The notes under the pieces were generated by a model. It worked only from the letters and a program-made list of their open reading frames with translations, searched no databases and was not told where the DNA came from. From the NCBI GenBank assembly GCA_937921255.1, contig CAKZSO010000003.1, forward strand, positions 1-64,000: a DNA stretch of 64,000 nucleotides, in the 5' to 3' direction. Made by a program: the position numbers and the translations under genes. This DNA is from Candidatus Bipolaricaulota bacterium. Lineage in GTDB: Bacteria; Bipolaricaulota; Bipolaricaulia; Bipolaricaulales; Bipolaricaulaceae. Positions 1 through 8,907 of the stretch are shown piece by piece (within the stretch, counting starts at the first letter, position 1; every line of letters starts with the position of its first letter).

Positions 1-870
1 CCGCGGGAGGAAAAACTCCTCAAGGACCTCCTCCTCGTCCAGCACCGCTACGGCTTGGGGATCGACTGGCTCGAGGCCTGGGACCTCCTCCGGATCGTCC
101 CCGACCTGAACCCCGACGGGCTTCTCGGCGGGACCTACAGCCCGGGGGACGGCCACCTCTCCCCCCTCCTCCTCGTCCACGCCTACTACCGAGAGGCGAG
201 GCGGGCGGGGGCGGAGTTCCACTTCCGGGAGCGGGTGACGGGAATCGAGGTCCGAAACGGCTGCGTCCAGGCCGTGGTCACAGACCGGGGTCGGTACCCA
301 GCCGCGGTTGTCCTCAACGCCGCCGGGGCGTGGGCCCGGGAGATCGGGCGGATGGTCGGGGAGGACCACCCCATCGTCCCCGACTCCCACGAGGCGGGGG
401 TGACCGAGCCCGTGGCCCACTTCCTCGACCCGATGGTCGTGGACATCCGCCCCGCCCCAGGGTCCTCCAACTACTACTTCCACCAGCTCGCCTCGGGCCA
501 GCTCACGTTCTGCATTTCCCCAAGTCCCCCCCTGGTCGGGGAGGACTGCCGGGAGACGAGCGCGTTCCTTCCCATGGTCGCCCGACGGATGGTGGAGCTC
601 ATGCCGCGGCTCGCCAACGTCCGGGTCCGGCGAACGTGGCGGGGCCTGTACCCCATGACCCCCGACGGCTCCCCCCTGGTGGGGTGGTCGTCGGAGGTGG
701 AGGGGTACGCGGTGGCGATCGGGATGTGCGGCCAGGGGGTCATGCTCGGGCCGGCGGTGGGGGAGCTCCTGGGGCGGCTCGTGACGGCCCAGCTCCTCCC
801 CGAGGACCACGAGGTACTGGAGATCCTCTCCCCGAGACGAACGTTCGCCGCGCAGGAAGCGCTGAAGTAG
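1..870 (+). CDS. FAD-dependent amine oxidoreductase (DAO family), 5' end outside window
   Basis: The reading frame is open from base 1, so the TTG at 55 in the ORF track is not the true start and the N-terminal FAD-binding Rossmann segment lies outside the window. What remains looks like the C-terminal two thirds of a D-amino-acid oxidase/sarcosine oxidase beta type flavoenzyme: an FAD-domain strand with VVLNAAGAWA, then a substrate domain, then the FAD-contacting end PMTPDGSPLVGW followed by AIGMCGQGVMLGPAVGELL. Such enzymes oxidise secondary or primary amines (sarcosine, glycine, proline-type substrates). The substrate cannot be told from sequence. Any operon partner would be upstream of the window. 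A WD40 gene follows on the same strand after 77 bases, apparently with its own promoter. Confidence 0.85.
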   Translation, partial: PREEKLLKDLLLVQHRYGLGIDWLEAWDLLRIVPDLNPDGLLGGTYSPGDGHLSPLLLVHAYYREARRAGAEFHFRERVTGIEVRNGCVQAVVTDRGRYPAAVVLNAAGAWAREIGRMVGEDHPIVPDSHEAGVTEPVAHFLDPMVVDIRPAPGSSNYYFHQLASGQLTFCISPSPPLVGEDCRETSAFLPMVARRMVELMPRLANVRVRRTWRGLYPMTPDGSPLVGWSSEVEGYAVAIGMCGQGVMLGPAVGELLGRLVTAQLLPEDHEVLEILSPRRTFAAQEALK

Positions 871-880
871 GGCCGGCGGG

Positions 881-886
881 TACAAT
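881..886 (+). promoter_or_regulatory. Putative -10 element (TACAAT) before the WD40 gene
   Basis: TACAAT lies just after the oxidoreductase stop and 61 bases before the WD40 start. It matches the sigma70-type -10 consensus in five of six positions. No convincing -35 is visible 16-18 bases upstream, so this is a tentative call. Confidence 0.35.
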
Positions 887-947
887 GCGCAAGGCCCTGG
901 GGCCATCGGCGTGGCCGCTGCTGCCCCCGGTACCTGAGGAGGAGGAG

Positions 948-1931
948 ATGAACGAAACCGCGACGACCTCTCTCGCCGTAGTCCTCGGACTGGCCATCCT
1001 TTCACCGCTCTGTGGGGTTGCCCAATCCTGCTGCAGTCGACCGGACCTGGCCCTCGCCACGTTCCCGGGTAACGCGTGGTTCTACGGGGTGGCGTGGAGC
1101 CCCCGCGGCGACCTCGTTGCCGCCGCAGCCTGGGACAGCACGGTGCACGTCTGGAACCCTCACACCCGGGAAGAGGTCCACACCCTGAAGGGACACCTGA
1201 GCTGGGTGCACTCGGTCGCCTTCCACCCGGGGGGCGAACTCCTCGCCTCAGGAGCCCGGGACAAAGCAATCTTTCTCTGGGACCTGCAGACGGGGCGGGA
1301 GGTCCGGCGGATCTACGGCCACGGGGGCACGGTGAACGGGGTGGCGTGGAGCCCCGATGGGACGCTCCTCGCCTCGGCCTCCGACGACGGAACGGTCCGG
1401 ATCTGGGAGACCACCGGCTGGACGACGGTCCGAACGCTAGCCGGCCACGAGGGACCGGTGCTGTGCCTCGCGTTCAGCCCCGACGGGACCACGCTCGCCA
1501 CGGGCGGGGAGGACACGACGATTCGGCTGTGGGACGTGGCCTCGGGGCGCCCGATTCGGGTCCTCTCGGGCCATCAGGCCCCGCTCCGCGCCCTGGCGTT
1601 CAGCCCCGACGGCCGCCTCCTCGGAGGTGTGTCCCAGCTCTGGAGCGCGCGACTGTGGGACCTCGCCACAGGCAAGACCCGCTACGAGCTCCCCAGCGGG
1701 ATCTATCGCTCCTACTCCGCGGCGTTCAGCCCAAGCGGCCGCTACCTCGCGGTGGGCCGCCAGGACGCCACGATCCGGGCCTACGATGTGGCCACAGGGC
1801 GGGAGGTCTTGGTCCTCACCGGGCACACCGGGGGCGTGCTCGGGCTCGCCTGGAGCCCGGACGGCTCCCGGCTCGTCTCGGGATCGGCCGATAGCAAGGT
1901 CAAGCTGTGGGACGTGAGCGCCCTGCCCTGA
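948..1931 (+). CDS. Secreted seven-bladed WD40-repeat protein
   Basis: The start is the ATG at 948, preceded by a very strong Shine-Dalgarno (TGAGGAGGAGGAG). The longer track ORF from 330 is an out-of-context extension. The 327-residue product begins with a signal peptide (hydrophobic stretch about residues 8-26; plausible cleavage after GVA) followed by CC. Seven consecutive WD40 blades follow, each ending in a WD-like pair (VWN, LWD, IWE, LWD, LWD, AYD, LWD) with the usual GH at the blade start. They account for the whole mature protein, so it is a single closed propeller. It is probably a periplasmic or cell-surface scaffold. No catalytic domain is attached and the partner is unknown. Confidence 0.85.
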   Translation: MNETATTSLAVVLGLAILSPLCGVAQSCCSRPDLALATFPGNAWFYGVAWSPRGDLVAAAAWDSTVHVWNPHTREEVHTLKGHLSWVHSVAFHPGGELLASGARDKAIFLWDLQTGREVRRIYGHGGTVNGVAWSPDGTLLASASDDGTVRIWETTGWTTVRTLAGHEGPVLCLAFSPDGTTLATGGEDTTIRLWDVASGRPIRVLSGHQAPLRALAFSPDGRLLGGVSQLWSARLWDLATGKTRYELPSGIYRSYSAAFSPSGRYLAVGRQDATIRAYDVATGREVLVLTGHTGGVLGLAWSPDGSRLVSGSADSKVKLWDVSALP

Positions 1932-2010
1932 GACCGGCCCCCCAGGGACGGCCCCGCGGAGCGGAGGGCGGCGGCAGGCCCCGGGGGGGGTCGCCCAGCC
2001 CACGGGCGGG

Positions 2011-2016
2011 TATCCT
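2011..2016 (+). promoter_or_regulatory. Putative -10 element (TATCCT) before the NifU-like gene
   Basis: GGGTATCCT sits 25 bases before the ATG of the NifU-like gene and leaves room for the AGGAGG ribosome site. There is no clear -35 box. The same TAnnnT look recurs before many transcription-unit starts in this window. Confidence 0.3.
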
Positions 2017-2041
2017 TCTGGGAGAGCACAAGGAGGAACGC

Positions 2042-2263
2042 ATGGAAGAGAAGGTCCGGGAAGCCCTAGAGGGGATCCGAACGTATCTCCAGGCCGACGG
2101 GGGCGACGTCGAGCTCGTCGAGGTGACGGAGAATGGGGTGGTGCGGGTGAGGCTCGTTGGGGCCTGTCACGGGTGCCCAATGGCAGCGATGACCCTCGCC
2201 CACACGATCGAGCGGATGCTCAAAGAAGAGGTCCCCGAGGTCACCGCGGTCGAGCCCGCGTAG
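2042..2263 (+). CDS. NifU C-terminal-domain Fe-S cluster scaffold protein
   Basis: This 73-residue protein is the stand-alone NifU C-terminal domain (Nfu type), which carries nascent 4Fe-4S clusters to target enzymes in the cytoplasm. The diagnostic CxxC is present in GACHGCPMA, and the N-terminal part (about residues 5-30, LEGIRTYLQADGGDVELVEV) matches the family closely. The start is ATG 2042 behind AAGGAGG. The longer track ORF from 1907 lacks family similarity upstream of this Met. It is followed after 17 bases by tldD, so the two and the small gene after tldD are probably co-transcribed. Confidence 0.93.
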   Translation: MEEKVREALEGIRTYLQADGGDVELVEVTENGVVRVRLVGACHGCPMAAMTLAHTIERMLKEEVPEVTAVEPA

Positions 2264-2280
2264 CGGGAAAGGAGGAGACG

Positions 2281-3726
2281 ATGGAGGAACTCGTCCAGGT
2301 GGGTCTCAACGCCCTCCACGACCTGAGGGTGGACTACGGGGAGGTGCGGGCCGAGGTCCGCACCGAGGAGAACGTCAGCATCAAGAACCGTGAGGTGGAC
2401 GGTCTCTCCCGCCGTGACTCGCGCGGGGTGGGAATCCGCGTCCTCCACAGGGGGGCGTGGGGGTTCGCCGCCACGGGGGACACGGGAAAACGGGCGATCG
2501 CCACGGCCGCCCGGGCAGCCCTTGAGATCGCCCAGGCCACGGCTTCGGTCCGGAAGAAACGGATCGAACTCGCCCCTGAGCCGGCCCACCAGGCCACGTT
2601 CGTCAGCCCGGCCCGGCGCGACCCGCTGGCGGTCCCCCTCGAGGAGAAGCTCGACCTCCTCTTCTCCTGCTCCGACCGGATCCTCGCGGTGCCGGGAGTG
2701 GCGATGGCCAAGGGCGGGATCGCCGCCTGGCGGGTGGAGAAGGTGTTTGGAAACACCGAGGGGGCCCTCATCTGCCAGACCTTGACGAGCTGTGGGGCGG
2801 GGATCGAGGCCTACGCCGCCAGGGCAGGTGAGTTCCAGCGTCGCTCGTACCCCTGTTCGTTCGGCGGCGACCACGCGAACGCCGGCTACGAGTTCATCGA
2901 GGGCCTCCGCCTCCTCGACCACGCAACGGAGATTGCGGAAGAGGCGGTGGCGCTCCTCACCGCCCCGGTCTGCCCCACGGGCACCTTCGACATCCTCCTC
3001 GAGGGATCCCAGCTCGCCCTCCAGGTCCACGAGTCGGTCGGCCATCCCACCGAGCTGGATCGGGTGCTGGGCACAGAGTTGTCCTATGCCGGAGGGAGCT
3101 TCCTCTCTCTGGACAAGCGGGGAGCCTTCCGGTACGGGTCGGAGATCGTCAACCTTGTAGCCGATGCCACGGTCCCCGGGGGACTTGGGACGTTTGGCTA
3201 CGACGACGAGGGCGTCCCCGCCCAGCGGGTGGACCTCGTCCGGAACGGGACCTTCGTCGGCTACCTCTCGTCGCGGGACACAGCCCGCGCCGTCGGGATC
3301 CGGCGGAGCAGCGGGGCGGCCCGGGCGTCGAGCTGGGCCCGGATCCCCCTCGTCCGGATGACGAACATCAACCTCCTCCCCGGGGAGGGCACCCTGGAGG
3401 ACCTCGTTCGGGACACGAAGCACGGGATCCTGTTCGCGACGAACAAATCGTGGTCGATCGACGACCGGCGGGTCAACTTTCAATTTGGGACCGAGATCGC
3501 TTGGGAGATCGAGAACGGCCGCCGGACCCGCGTCCTAAAGAACCCGCTCTACACCGGGATCACGCCCCAGTTCTGGGGCTCCTGCGTGGCGATCGCCGGG
3601 CCTCAGGAGTGGCACCTGTGGGGTCTGCCGAACTGCGGGAAGGGCGAGCCAAGCCAGGTGATGCAGGTCGGCCATGGGGTCGCCCCGGCGAAGTTCGCCG
3701 GGGTTCAGGTGCGGGGGGCGGGATGA
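2281..3726 (+). CDS. tldD: TldD-family metalloprotease
   Basis: This 481-residue protein is a TldD/PmbA family (peptidase U62) member. TldD-TldE heterodimers degrade unfolded peptides and, in some bacteria, cut leader peptides of modified peptides. The HExxxH zinc motif of the catalytic subunit is visible as HESVGHP at about residues 258-264, so this is the active TldD type and not the TldE/PmbA partner. The start is ATG 2281 after GGAAAGGAGG. Its stop overlaps the next start (ATGA). No tldE/pmbA gene is present in the window, which is unusual because the pair is often adjacent. It could act as a homodimer or with a partner encoded elsewhere. Confidence 0.92.
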   Translation: MEELVQVGLNALHDLRVDYGEVRAEVRTEENVSIKNREVDGLSRRDSRGVGIRVLHRGAWGFAATGDTGKRAIATAARAALEIAQATASVRKKRIELAPEPAHQATFVSPARRDPLAVPLEEKLDLLFSCSDRILAVPGVAMAKGGIAAWRVEKVFGNTEGALICQTLTSCGAGIEAYAARAGEFQRRSYPCSFGGDHANAGYEFIEGLRLLDHATEIAEEAVALLTAPVCPTGTFDILLEGSQLALQVHESVGHPTELDRVLGTELSYAGGSFLSLDKRGAFRYGSEIVNLVADATVPGGLGTFGYDDEGVPAQRVDLVRNGTFVGYLSSRDTARAVGIRRSSGAARASSWARIPLVRMTNINLLPGEGTLEDLVRDTKHGILFATNKSWSIDDRRVNFQFGTEIAWEIENGRRTRVLKNPLYTGITPQFWGSCVAIAGPQEWHLWGLPNCGKGEPSQVMQVGHGVAPAKFAGVQVRGAG

Positions 3727-4022
3727 TCGTCTGCGAGTTCTCGATCACGCCGATCGGGGCCGGGGAGTCTCTGTCCCCTTACGTCGCGCGGTGCGAGAGG
3801 ATCGTCCGGGCAAGCGGCCTCCCCCACGTCCTCACCCCGATGGGAACGGTCGTCGAGGGGGAGTGGGACGAGGTGATGGCGGTGATCCGCGCCTGCCACA
3901 TGGCCGTTCGCGCCGATAACCGCCGCGTCTCGACCCTGATCAAGATCGACGACCGGGAGGGCCCGGGCGGCCGCCTCGCGGGGAAGGTCCGCTCCGTCGA
4001 GGACAAGCTCCGCAGCCTGTAG
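3723..4022 (+). CDS. MTH1187/YkoF-type thiamine-binding-like small protein
   Basis: This 99-residue protein matches the MTH1187/YqgV family: N-terminal strand MIVCEFSITPIGAGESLSPYVARC, then the conserved TPMGTVVEGEWDEVMAVIRACH segment, and a C-terminal basic helix. Some family members bind thiamine; the cellular role is not settled. The start ATG overlaps the tldD stop as ATGA, implying translational coupling. It is the last gene of the plus-strand run and faces cdsA across a hairpin. Confidence 0.85.
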   Translation: MIVCEFSITPIGAGESLSPYVARCERIVRASGLPHVLTPMGTVVEGEWDEVMAVIRACHMAVRADNRRVSTLIKIDDREGPGGRLAGKVRSVEDKLRSL

Positions 4023-4030
4023 CCAAGTCC

Positions 4031-4061
4031 CCTCTCAACCTCCCGGAAGGGGGGGTAGAGG
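4031..4061. terminator. Hairpin between convergent transcription units, no U-tract
   Basis: CCTCT plus ACCTCCC on the left pair with GGGGGGT plus AGAGG on the right (12 pairs, one T-G, a two-base bulge, loop GGAAG). It lies in the 64-base gap between the MTH1187-type gene (+) and cdsA (-). There is no T-run on either strand, so it is a hairpin-only terminator candidate working for both directions. Confidence 0.5.
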
Positions 4062-4086
4062 AGAGATCCCAGGACACAGACCCAGT

Positions 4087-4905
4087 CTAGATGAGGCTGA
4101 GGATGTACCGCAGGTAGAAGAAGTAGAACGGGGCCGCCGCCAGGAGCCCATCGATCCGATCGAGCATCCCCCCGTGCCCGGGGAGAAGCTTTCCCGTGTC
4201 CTTTACCCCCGCCGCTCGTTTGACCAAGGATTCGAACAGGTCTCCCAGCTGGCAGAGCGCCCCGACCGACACGCCGAGGAGCGCGATGTGGGGCGCCCAG
4301 CGGAGGAGATCGCCCCAGAACGCCGGGAGGAGGGCCGCCCCCACCGTGGCGAGGACGAGTCCCCCGACCACTCCCTCCCAGGTCTTGGCGAGCGAGACCC
4401 GCGGGAGAAGCTGGTGCCGGCCGAGGAGGCTCCCCACGAAGTACGCCCCGGAGTCGTACCCCCACACCATGAGGAGGAGGTGGGCGATGTACGGGAACCC
4501 CGCCTTGTGGAGGAGGTACACGAAGCCGATCGTCACCGGGAGGTACAGGAACCCGAAGATCCCCGCAAGCGAGGCGAAGAACCCCTCCCGCGCTCCGCGT
4601 CGGGAGAAGCTGTAGAACACGATCAGGTAGATCACCCCTGCGGCGAGGACGAGCGCGTACTGCCCTCCCCACGGGACGAGGAGCATGAGGTAGGCTGGGA
4701 TCGCAAACATGAACAGCTCACGGGGGAGTGGGATCCCGAGGTTGGCCACGAGGTGGAGGTACTCCCAGCCCGCCTTCATCGTCACCGCGGACAGGAATAG
4801 GCACACCCCCCAGTCCAGCCGGTACCGGTCGAACAGCCAGAACAGGACGAGGACGAGCGGGATGGCGACCGCGGCCGTGAGGAGGCGCTTGGCGAGCGAG
4901 CTCAC
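4087..4905 (-). CDS. cdsA: Phosphatidate cytidylyltransferase (CDP-diglyceride synthase)
   Basis: CdsA makes CDP-diacylglycerol from phosphatidate and CTP, the precursor of bacterial phospholipids, in the inner membrane. The 273-residue product has about seven hydrophobic segments. It also has the family signatures SLAKTWEGVVGG and the C-terminal KR..GVKD..LLPGHGGMLDRIDG block with its conserved acidic residues. I chose the GTG at 4905, which overlaps the uppS stop as GTGA. The ORF track start at 4989 would add a proline/arginine-rich tail inside uppS. It is the last gene of ndk-valS-uppS-cdsA. Confidence 0.95.
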   Translation of the reverse strand: MSSLAKRLLTAAVAIPLVLVLFWLFDRYRLDWGVCLFLSAVTMKAGWEYLHLVANLGIPLPRELFMFAIPAYLMLLVPWGGQYALVLAAGVIYLIVFYSFSRRGAREGFFASLAGIFGFLYLPVTIGFVYLLHKAGFPYIAHLLLMVWGYDSGAYFVGSLLGRHQLLPRVSLAKTWEGVVGGLVLATVGAALLPAFWGDLLRWAPHIALLGVSVGALCQLGDLFESLVKRAAGVKDTGKLLPGHGGMLDRIDGLLAAAPFYFFYLRYILSLI

Positions 4906-5657
4906 GGCTCCACCTTCCCGAACCGCCGCCGCCGGCCCTGGTAGTCGCGGATCGCCGCGAGGAGCGCTCCCTCGTCGAAGTCCGGCCACAGGGTCGGGGT
5001 GAAGTAGAGCTCGGAGTAGGCCGCCTCCCAGAGGTAGAAGTTGGAGATCCGCTTCTCCTCGCCCGTGCGGACGATGAGGTCAGGCGCGGGGACAGCCGCG
5101 GTGGGGAGAAGCTTCGCGAACGCCACCTCGTCGAGCTCGGCCGGAGCGAGTTTCCCCGCGCGGGCGAGCTCCACCGCCCGCCGCGCCGCCTGGAGGATGC
5201 TCCACCGGCCGCCGAAGTTGATCCCCACCGCGAGGTGAAGAACGTCCCCTCTCCGAGTCCGCTCCTCAACCTCGCGGATCGCCCGCAACAGAGACGCCGG
5301 AAGGGCCTCGACCGCGCCCAGGACCTGGAGCCGCACCCCCTCCTCCACGAGCTCCTGCGCCTGCTCGCGGACGAACCGCTCGAGAAGGCCGAACAGGTTT
5401 TCCACTTCGTCCCGGGGCCTATTCCAGTTCTCGGTCGAGAAGGCGAACAGGCTTAGGCACGGGACGAGCCGCTCCGCGGCAACGAACCGAACAAGCCGTT
5501 CCGCGGCCTTCACCCCTTGGCGGTGGCCTTCCATCCGCGGGAGCCCGCGCCTCTCGGCCCAGCGGCCGTTCCCGTCCATAATCATGGCGACGTGGCGAGG
5601 CAGCGCCTGGCCCCGCACCCCCGCCAGCCCCTCGGCCACCGTCATGGGTTCGCCCAT
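4902..5657 (-). CDS. uppS: Isoprenyl transferase (undecaprenyl diphosphate synthase)
   Basis: UppS condenses isopentenyl diphosphate units in cis to make the C55 lipid carrier for cell-wall sugars. The 251-residue protein shows the catalytic IMDGNGRWA motif, FAFSTENWNRP, the GGRWSILQAARR segment and the C-terminal RTGEEKRISNFYLWEAAYSELYF block. The usual RTGGE reads RTGEE here. The start is ATG 5657 behind GGAGG. A second Met four residues later is an alternative. The pairing with cdsA, coupled through GTGA, is the common bacterial arrangement. Confidence 0.95.
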   Translation of the reverse strand: MGEPMTVAEGLAGVRGQALPRHVAMIMDGNGRWAERRGLPRMEGHRQGVKAAERLVRFVAAERLVPCLSLFAFSTENWNRPRDEVENLFGLLERFVREQAQELVEEGVRLQVLGAVEALPASLLRAIREVEERTRRGDVLHLAVGINFGGRWSILQAARRAVELARAGKLAPAELDEVAFAKLLPTAAVPAPDLIVRTGEEKRISNFYLWEAAYSELYFTPTLWPDFDEGALLAAIRDYQGRRRRFGKVEP

Positions 5658-5702
5658 CGCTCCTCCATCTTCCGCGCGAGCCCCCGCGCCGCCAAACGCG
5701 GC

Positions 5703-8330
5703 TCAGTCCTCGAGGTACCGCTCGAGGCGCGCCCGCCGGGACCGGAGCTCCGCCGCTTCGGCCTCAGCCCTGGCGACCACATCCGGGGCCGCCTTCTCGC
5801 GAAACTGCGGGTTGGAAAGCCTGCCCTCAAGCTTCCCGAGCTCGGCCGTCGTCTTCTCCAGGTCGCGCCGCACCCGCTCCCGCACCACCCCCCAGTCCAC
5901 GAGGTCTCCCACCGGGAGGAAGAACGCGATCTCGCCCGCTACCCCCCGCGCTGCACCCTCCGGGGGCCGGGCCCCCAGCGCGTGGCGGACCGCCCCCACC
6001 CGGGCCAATCGCCGGATCGCCGGCGCGAACGCCCCCCCCATCTCCGCGGCGCCCGCCCCGGATACGAGGACTACGTCCACCTCCGTCGCTGCTGGAACCC
6101 CGACCTCGGCCCGCACCGCCCGGACCTCGCGGATGAGCCCCATCAACCGGTCGAGCGTTCGCTCTGCCGCGGGGTCGCTCCACTCCGGACGGGCCCGCGG
6201 GTAGTCGGCCCGGGCGAGCATCCCCTCTCCCCCCAGGTAGCCCCACATCTCCTCGGTGAGGAACGGCATGAACGGGTGGAGGAGCCGCACCACAATGTCG
6301 AGGGCCTCGCGGAGGACGAGCTGGCACGTGGTCCGGGCCTCAACGTCCTCACCTTGGAGCCGCAGCTTGGCCAGTTCCAGGTACCAGTCGCACAGCTCGT
6401 GCCAGACGAAGTGGTACAGGGCGTCGCTCGCGAGGTGGAAGTTGTACCGATCGAGCTCCGTCCGGACCTTCTCCACGAGCCAGCTCAACCGAGAGCGGAG
6501 CCAGCGGTCTTCCGGAGCCAGGGCCCGCCCGTCGAGCGCCGCCCCCGGGGCGAGGTCCTCGGTGTTCGTCAGGATGAACCGAGCCATGTTCCAGAGCTTG
6601 TTTTGGAAGTTGCGGGCTTCGTCCACTTGGCGCATCGAGAAGCTCATGTCCCGGCCCTTGGTCGAGCTCCCGGCCATCGTGAACCGCAGCGCGTCCATCC
6701 CGTGGCTCTCCTTGACCTGGAGGGCGTCGATCATGTTCCCCCGGGACCGGCTCATCTTCTGCCCCTGCTCGTCCACGATGAACGGGGTGATGAGGACATC
6801 GCGGAACGGGACCTCGTTCATGAAGTGGAGGCCCATCATCACCATCCGCGCGACCCAGAAGAACAGGATGTCGAACGCGGTCACGAGGACCGAGGTCGGG
6901 TAGAACGTCCGGAGCTCCTCGGTCTCCTCGGGCCAGCCCATCACCGAGAACGGCCACAGGGCGGAGGAGAACCAGGTATCGAGGACGTCCTCGTCCTGAC
7001 GGAGGGCGACGTCGCGGCCGTAGTGCTCCTTCGCCCGGGCCCGCGCCGCGGACTCGTCCATCGCGATGAACGCCTCCCCGTCCGGGCCGTACCAGGCCGG
7101 GATCCGGTGCCCCCACCACAGCTGCCGGGAGATGCACCAGTCCCGGATCCCCTCGAGCCAGTCGAAGTACACCTTCGCCCACCGCTCGGGGACAAAGCGG
7201 ATCCGTCCCCCGCGCACGGCCTCGATCGCCGGCTCCGCCAACGGCTTCATCCGGACGAACCACTGGGTCGAGATCTTCGGCTCGACCCGCGTCCGACAGC
7301 GCTGGCAGTGCCCGACGGCGTGGCGATAGGGAACGACCTTCTCGAGAAGCCCCTCCGCCTTCAGCTGCCGGACGATCTCCTCCCGCGCCGCGAACCGGTC
7401 GAGACCTGCGAACGGTCCGCCGTGGTCGTTGATCGTCCCGTCGGGGTTGAGGACGTCGATCGCCGGCAGGCCGTAGCGCTTGCCGATCTCCCGATCCACC
7501 GGATCGTGGCCGGGGGTGATCTTGAGGACGCCGGTCCCAAACTGGGGATCGACCTCGTCGGCCCCCACGATGGGGAGCCCTCGCCCAAGCAGGGGGAGGA
7601 CCGCGGTCTTCCCGATGAGGGCCCGGTATCGCTCGTCGCGCGGGTTCACCGCGAGCCCCGTGTCCCCAAGCATCGTCTCCGGCCGCGTCGTTGCCACGGT
7701 GACGTGCCCCCCGCCCGCAAGCGGGTAGCGGACGTGGTAGAGGTGCCCGTCCACCTCCTCGTGCTCGACCTCGATATCGGAGAGCGCCGTCCCGCACCGG
7801 GGGCACCAGTGGACCATGTAGTCCCCGCGGTAGATGAGCCCCTCCTTGTAGAGGCGGACGAACGCGAGCGCCACCGCCCGCGACAGGCCCGCGTCGAGGG
7901 TGAACCTCTGCCGCGACCAATCGCACGAGCAGCCGAGGACCTTCAGCTGGTCCACGATCTCGTTTCCGTACCGCTCCTTCCACTCCCAGACCCGGCGCTC
8001 GAACCCCTCCCGGCCGAGGTCCTGGCGGGTGGTCCCCTCCTGGGCGAGGGCCTTCTCAACCACGTTTTGGGTGGCAATCCCGGCATGGTCGGTCCCAGGG
8101 AACCAACACGCCTCGAACCCCGCCATCCGCTTGTAGCGGATGAGGAGATCCTGGAGGGTGTAGACGAGGTTGTGGCCAAGGTGCAACCGGCCCGTGATGT
8201 TCGGCGGCGGGATGACAATCGAGTACGGGGGCTTCCCACTCTTCGGATCGCACCGCCAGAGGTCGGCCTTCTCCCACCGGGCGAGGATGCGGGGCTCGAC
8301 CTCGGTCGGGTCGTAGCGGGGAGGGAGCAT
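5703..8330 (-). CDS. valS: Valyl-tRNA synthetase
   Basis: This 875-residue class I synthetase charges tRNA-Val. It has the HIGH box as HLGH (residues 50-53), a CP1 editing domain, the KMSKS box as KMSRS near residue 525, the tRNA anticodon-binding domain, and a C-terminal coiled coil (about the last 55 residues, RRDLEKTTAELGKLEGRL...). Two CxxC pairs (HWCPRCG, CQRCRT) in the editing/zinc region are intact. It begins one base after the ndk stop, so ndk and valS are co-transcribed. Confidence 0.97.
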   Translation of the reverse strand: MLPPRYDPTEVEPRILARWEKADLWRCDPKSGKPPYSIVIPPPNITGRLHLGHNLVYTLQDLLIRYKRMAGFEACWFPGTDHAGIATQNVVEKALAQEGTTRQDLGREGFERRVWEWKERYGNEIVDQLKVLGCSCDWSRQRFTLDAGLSRAVALAFVRLYKEGLIYRGDYMVHWCPRCGTALSDIEVEHEEVDGHLYHVRYPLAGGGHVTVATTRPETMLGDTGLAVNPRDERYRALIGKTAVLPLLGRGLPIVGADEVDPQFGTGVLKITPGHDPVDREIGKRYGLPAIDVLNPDGTINDHGGPFAGLDRFAAREEIVRQLKAEGLLEKVVPYRHAVGHCQRCRTRVEPKISTQWFVRMKPLAEPAIEAVRGGRIRFVPERWAKVYFDWLEGIRDWCISRQLWWGHRIPAWYGPDGEAFIAMDESAARARAKEHYGRDVALRQDEDVLDTWFSSALWPFSVMGWPEETEELRTFYPTSVLVTAFDILFFWVARMVMMGLHFMNEVPFRDVLITPFIVDEQGQKMSRSRGNMIDALQVKESHGMDALRFTMAGSSTKGRDMSFSMRQVDEARNFQNKLWNMARFILTNTEDLAPGAALDGRALAPEDRWLRSRLSWLVEKVRTELDRYNFHLASDALYHFVWHELCDWYLELAKLRLQGEDVEARTTCQLVLREALDIVVRLLHPFMPFLTEEMWGYLGGEGMLARADYPRARPEWSDPAAERTLDRLMGLIREVRAVRAEVGVPAATEVDVVLVSGAGAAEMGGAFAPAIRRLARVGAVRHALGARPPEGAARGVAGEIAFFLPVGDLVDWGVVRERVRRDLEKTTAELGKLEGRLSNPQFREKAAPDVVARAEAEAAELRSRRARLERYLED

Positions 8331-8331
8331 C

Positions 8332-8781
8332 CTACCCTCCGAGCCAGGCCGCGTCGGCCAGGGGGTAGCTCAGGATCTCGTGGGGGGCGAAGAACAGCGG
8401 GATCTCCCGCGCCGCCGAGGCCGGGGAGTCCGACCCGTGGACGAGGTTCATCCCCACCGAGAGGCCGTGGTCGCCGCGGATCGTCCCCGGGGCGGCGTCG
8501 AACGGGTTCGTCTTCCCCATCAGGACGCGGACGGCCTCGATCGCCCGCGGGCCCTCGACCACGAGGGCGATCACTGGGGCCGAGGTGATGAACGAGACGA
8601 GCTCGTCGTAGAACGTTTTTCCGACGTGTTCCGCGTAGTGGCGTTCGGCGAGGTCGCGCGAGACCTGGAGGAGCTTCATCCCCACGATCTTGAGGCCCTT
8701 CGCCTCGAACCGGGCCAAGATCTGGCCCACGAGCCGCCGTTGGAGCGCATCCGGTTTCAAGAGCACAAGCGTCCGTTCCAT
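8332..8781 (-). CDS. ndk: Nucleoside diphosphate kinase
   Basis: Ndk balances NTP pools through a phospho-histidine. The 149-residue product has the catalytic His115 in NLVHGSD and the neighbouring [13 protein letters not shown] segment. The start ATG 8781 follows GAGGAGG; the ORF track extension to 8994 is not supported. It is the first gene of the ndk-valS-uppS-cdsA run and is divergent from metK. Confidence 0.96.
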   Translation of the reverse strand: MERTLVLLKPDALQRRLVGQILARFEAKGLKIVGMKLLQVSRDLAERHYAEHVGKTFYDELVSFITSAPVIALVVEGPRAIEAVRVLMGKTNPFDAAPGTIRGDHGLSVGMNLVHGSDSPASAAREIPLFFAPHEILSYPLADAAWLGG

Positions 8782-8820
8782 CGTCCCTCCTCGGGGTTCT
8801 CTGCCACGTGCAGCGTCCCG

Positions 8821-8826
8821 AGTGTA
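8821..8826 (-). promoter_or_regulatory. Putative -10 element (TACACT) for ndk-valS-uppS-cdsA
   Basis: Reading on the minus strand, CCGGTACACT lies 39 bases before the ndk ATG. It resembles the other TAnnnT boxes in this window. A -35 box is not evident. Confidence 0.35.
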
Positions 8827-8907
8827 CCGGACAGGCGAATCCCCCGCCCACCGCCCGGAGTCAGGCGCCCTTCGGCCCGCAAACTGCGCGTTGACCAGAG
8901 CCCCCCA

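Noticed and set aside
5517-8588. 1023-residue ORF antisense to valS and uppS
   Set aside because: Same type of high-GC shadow ORF; the sequence is low-complexity and the minus-strand genes explain the region.
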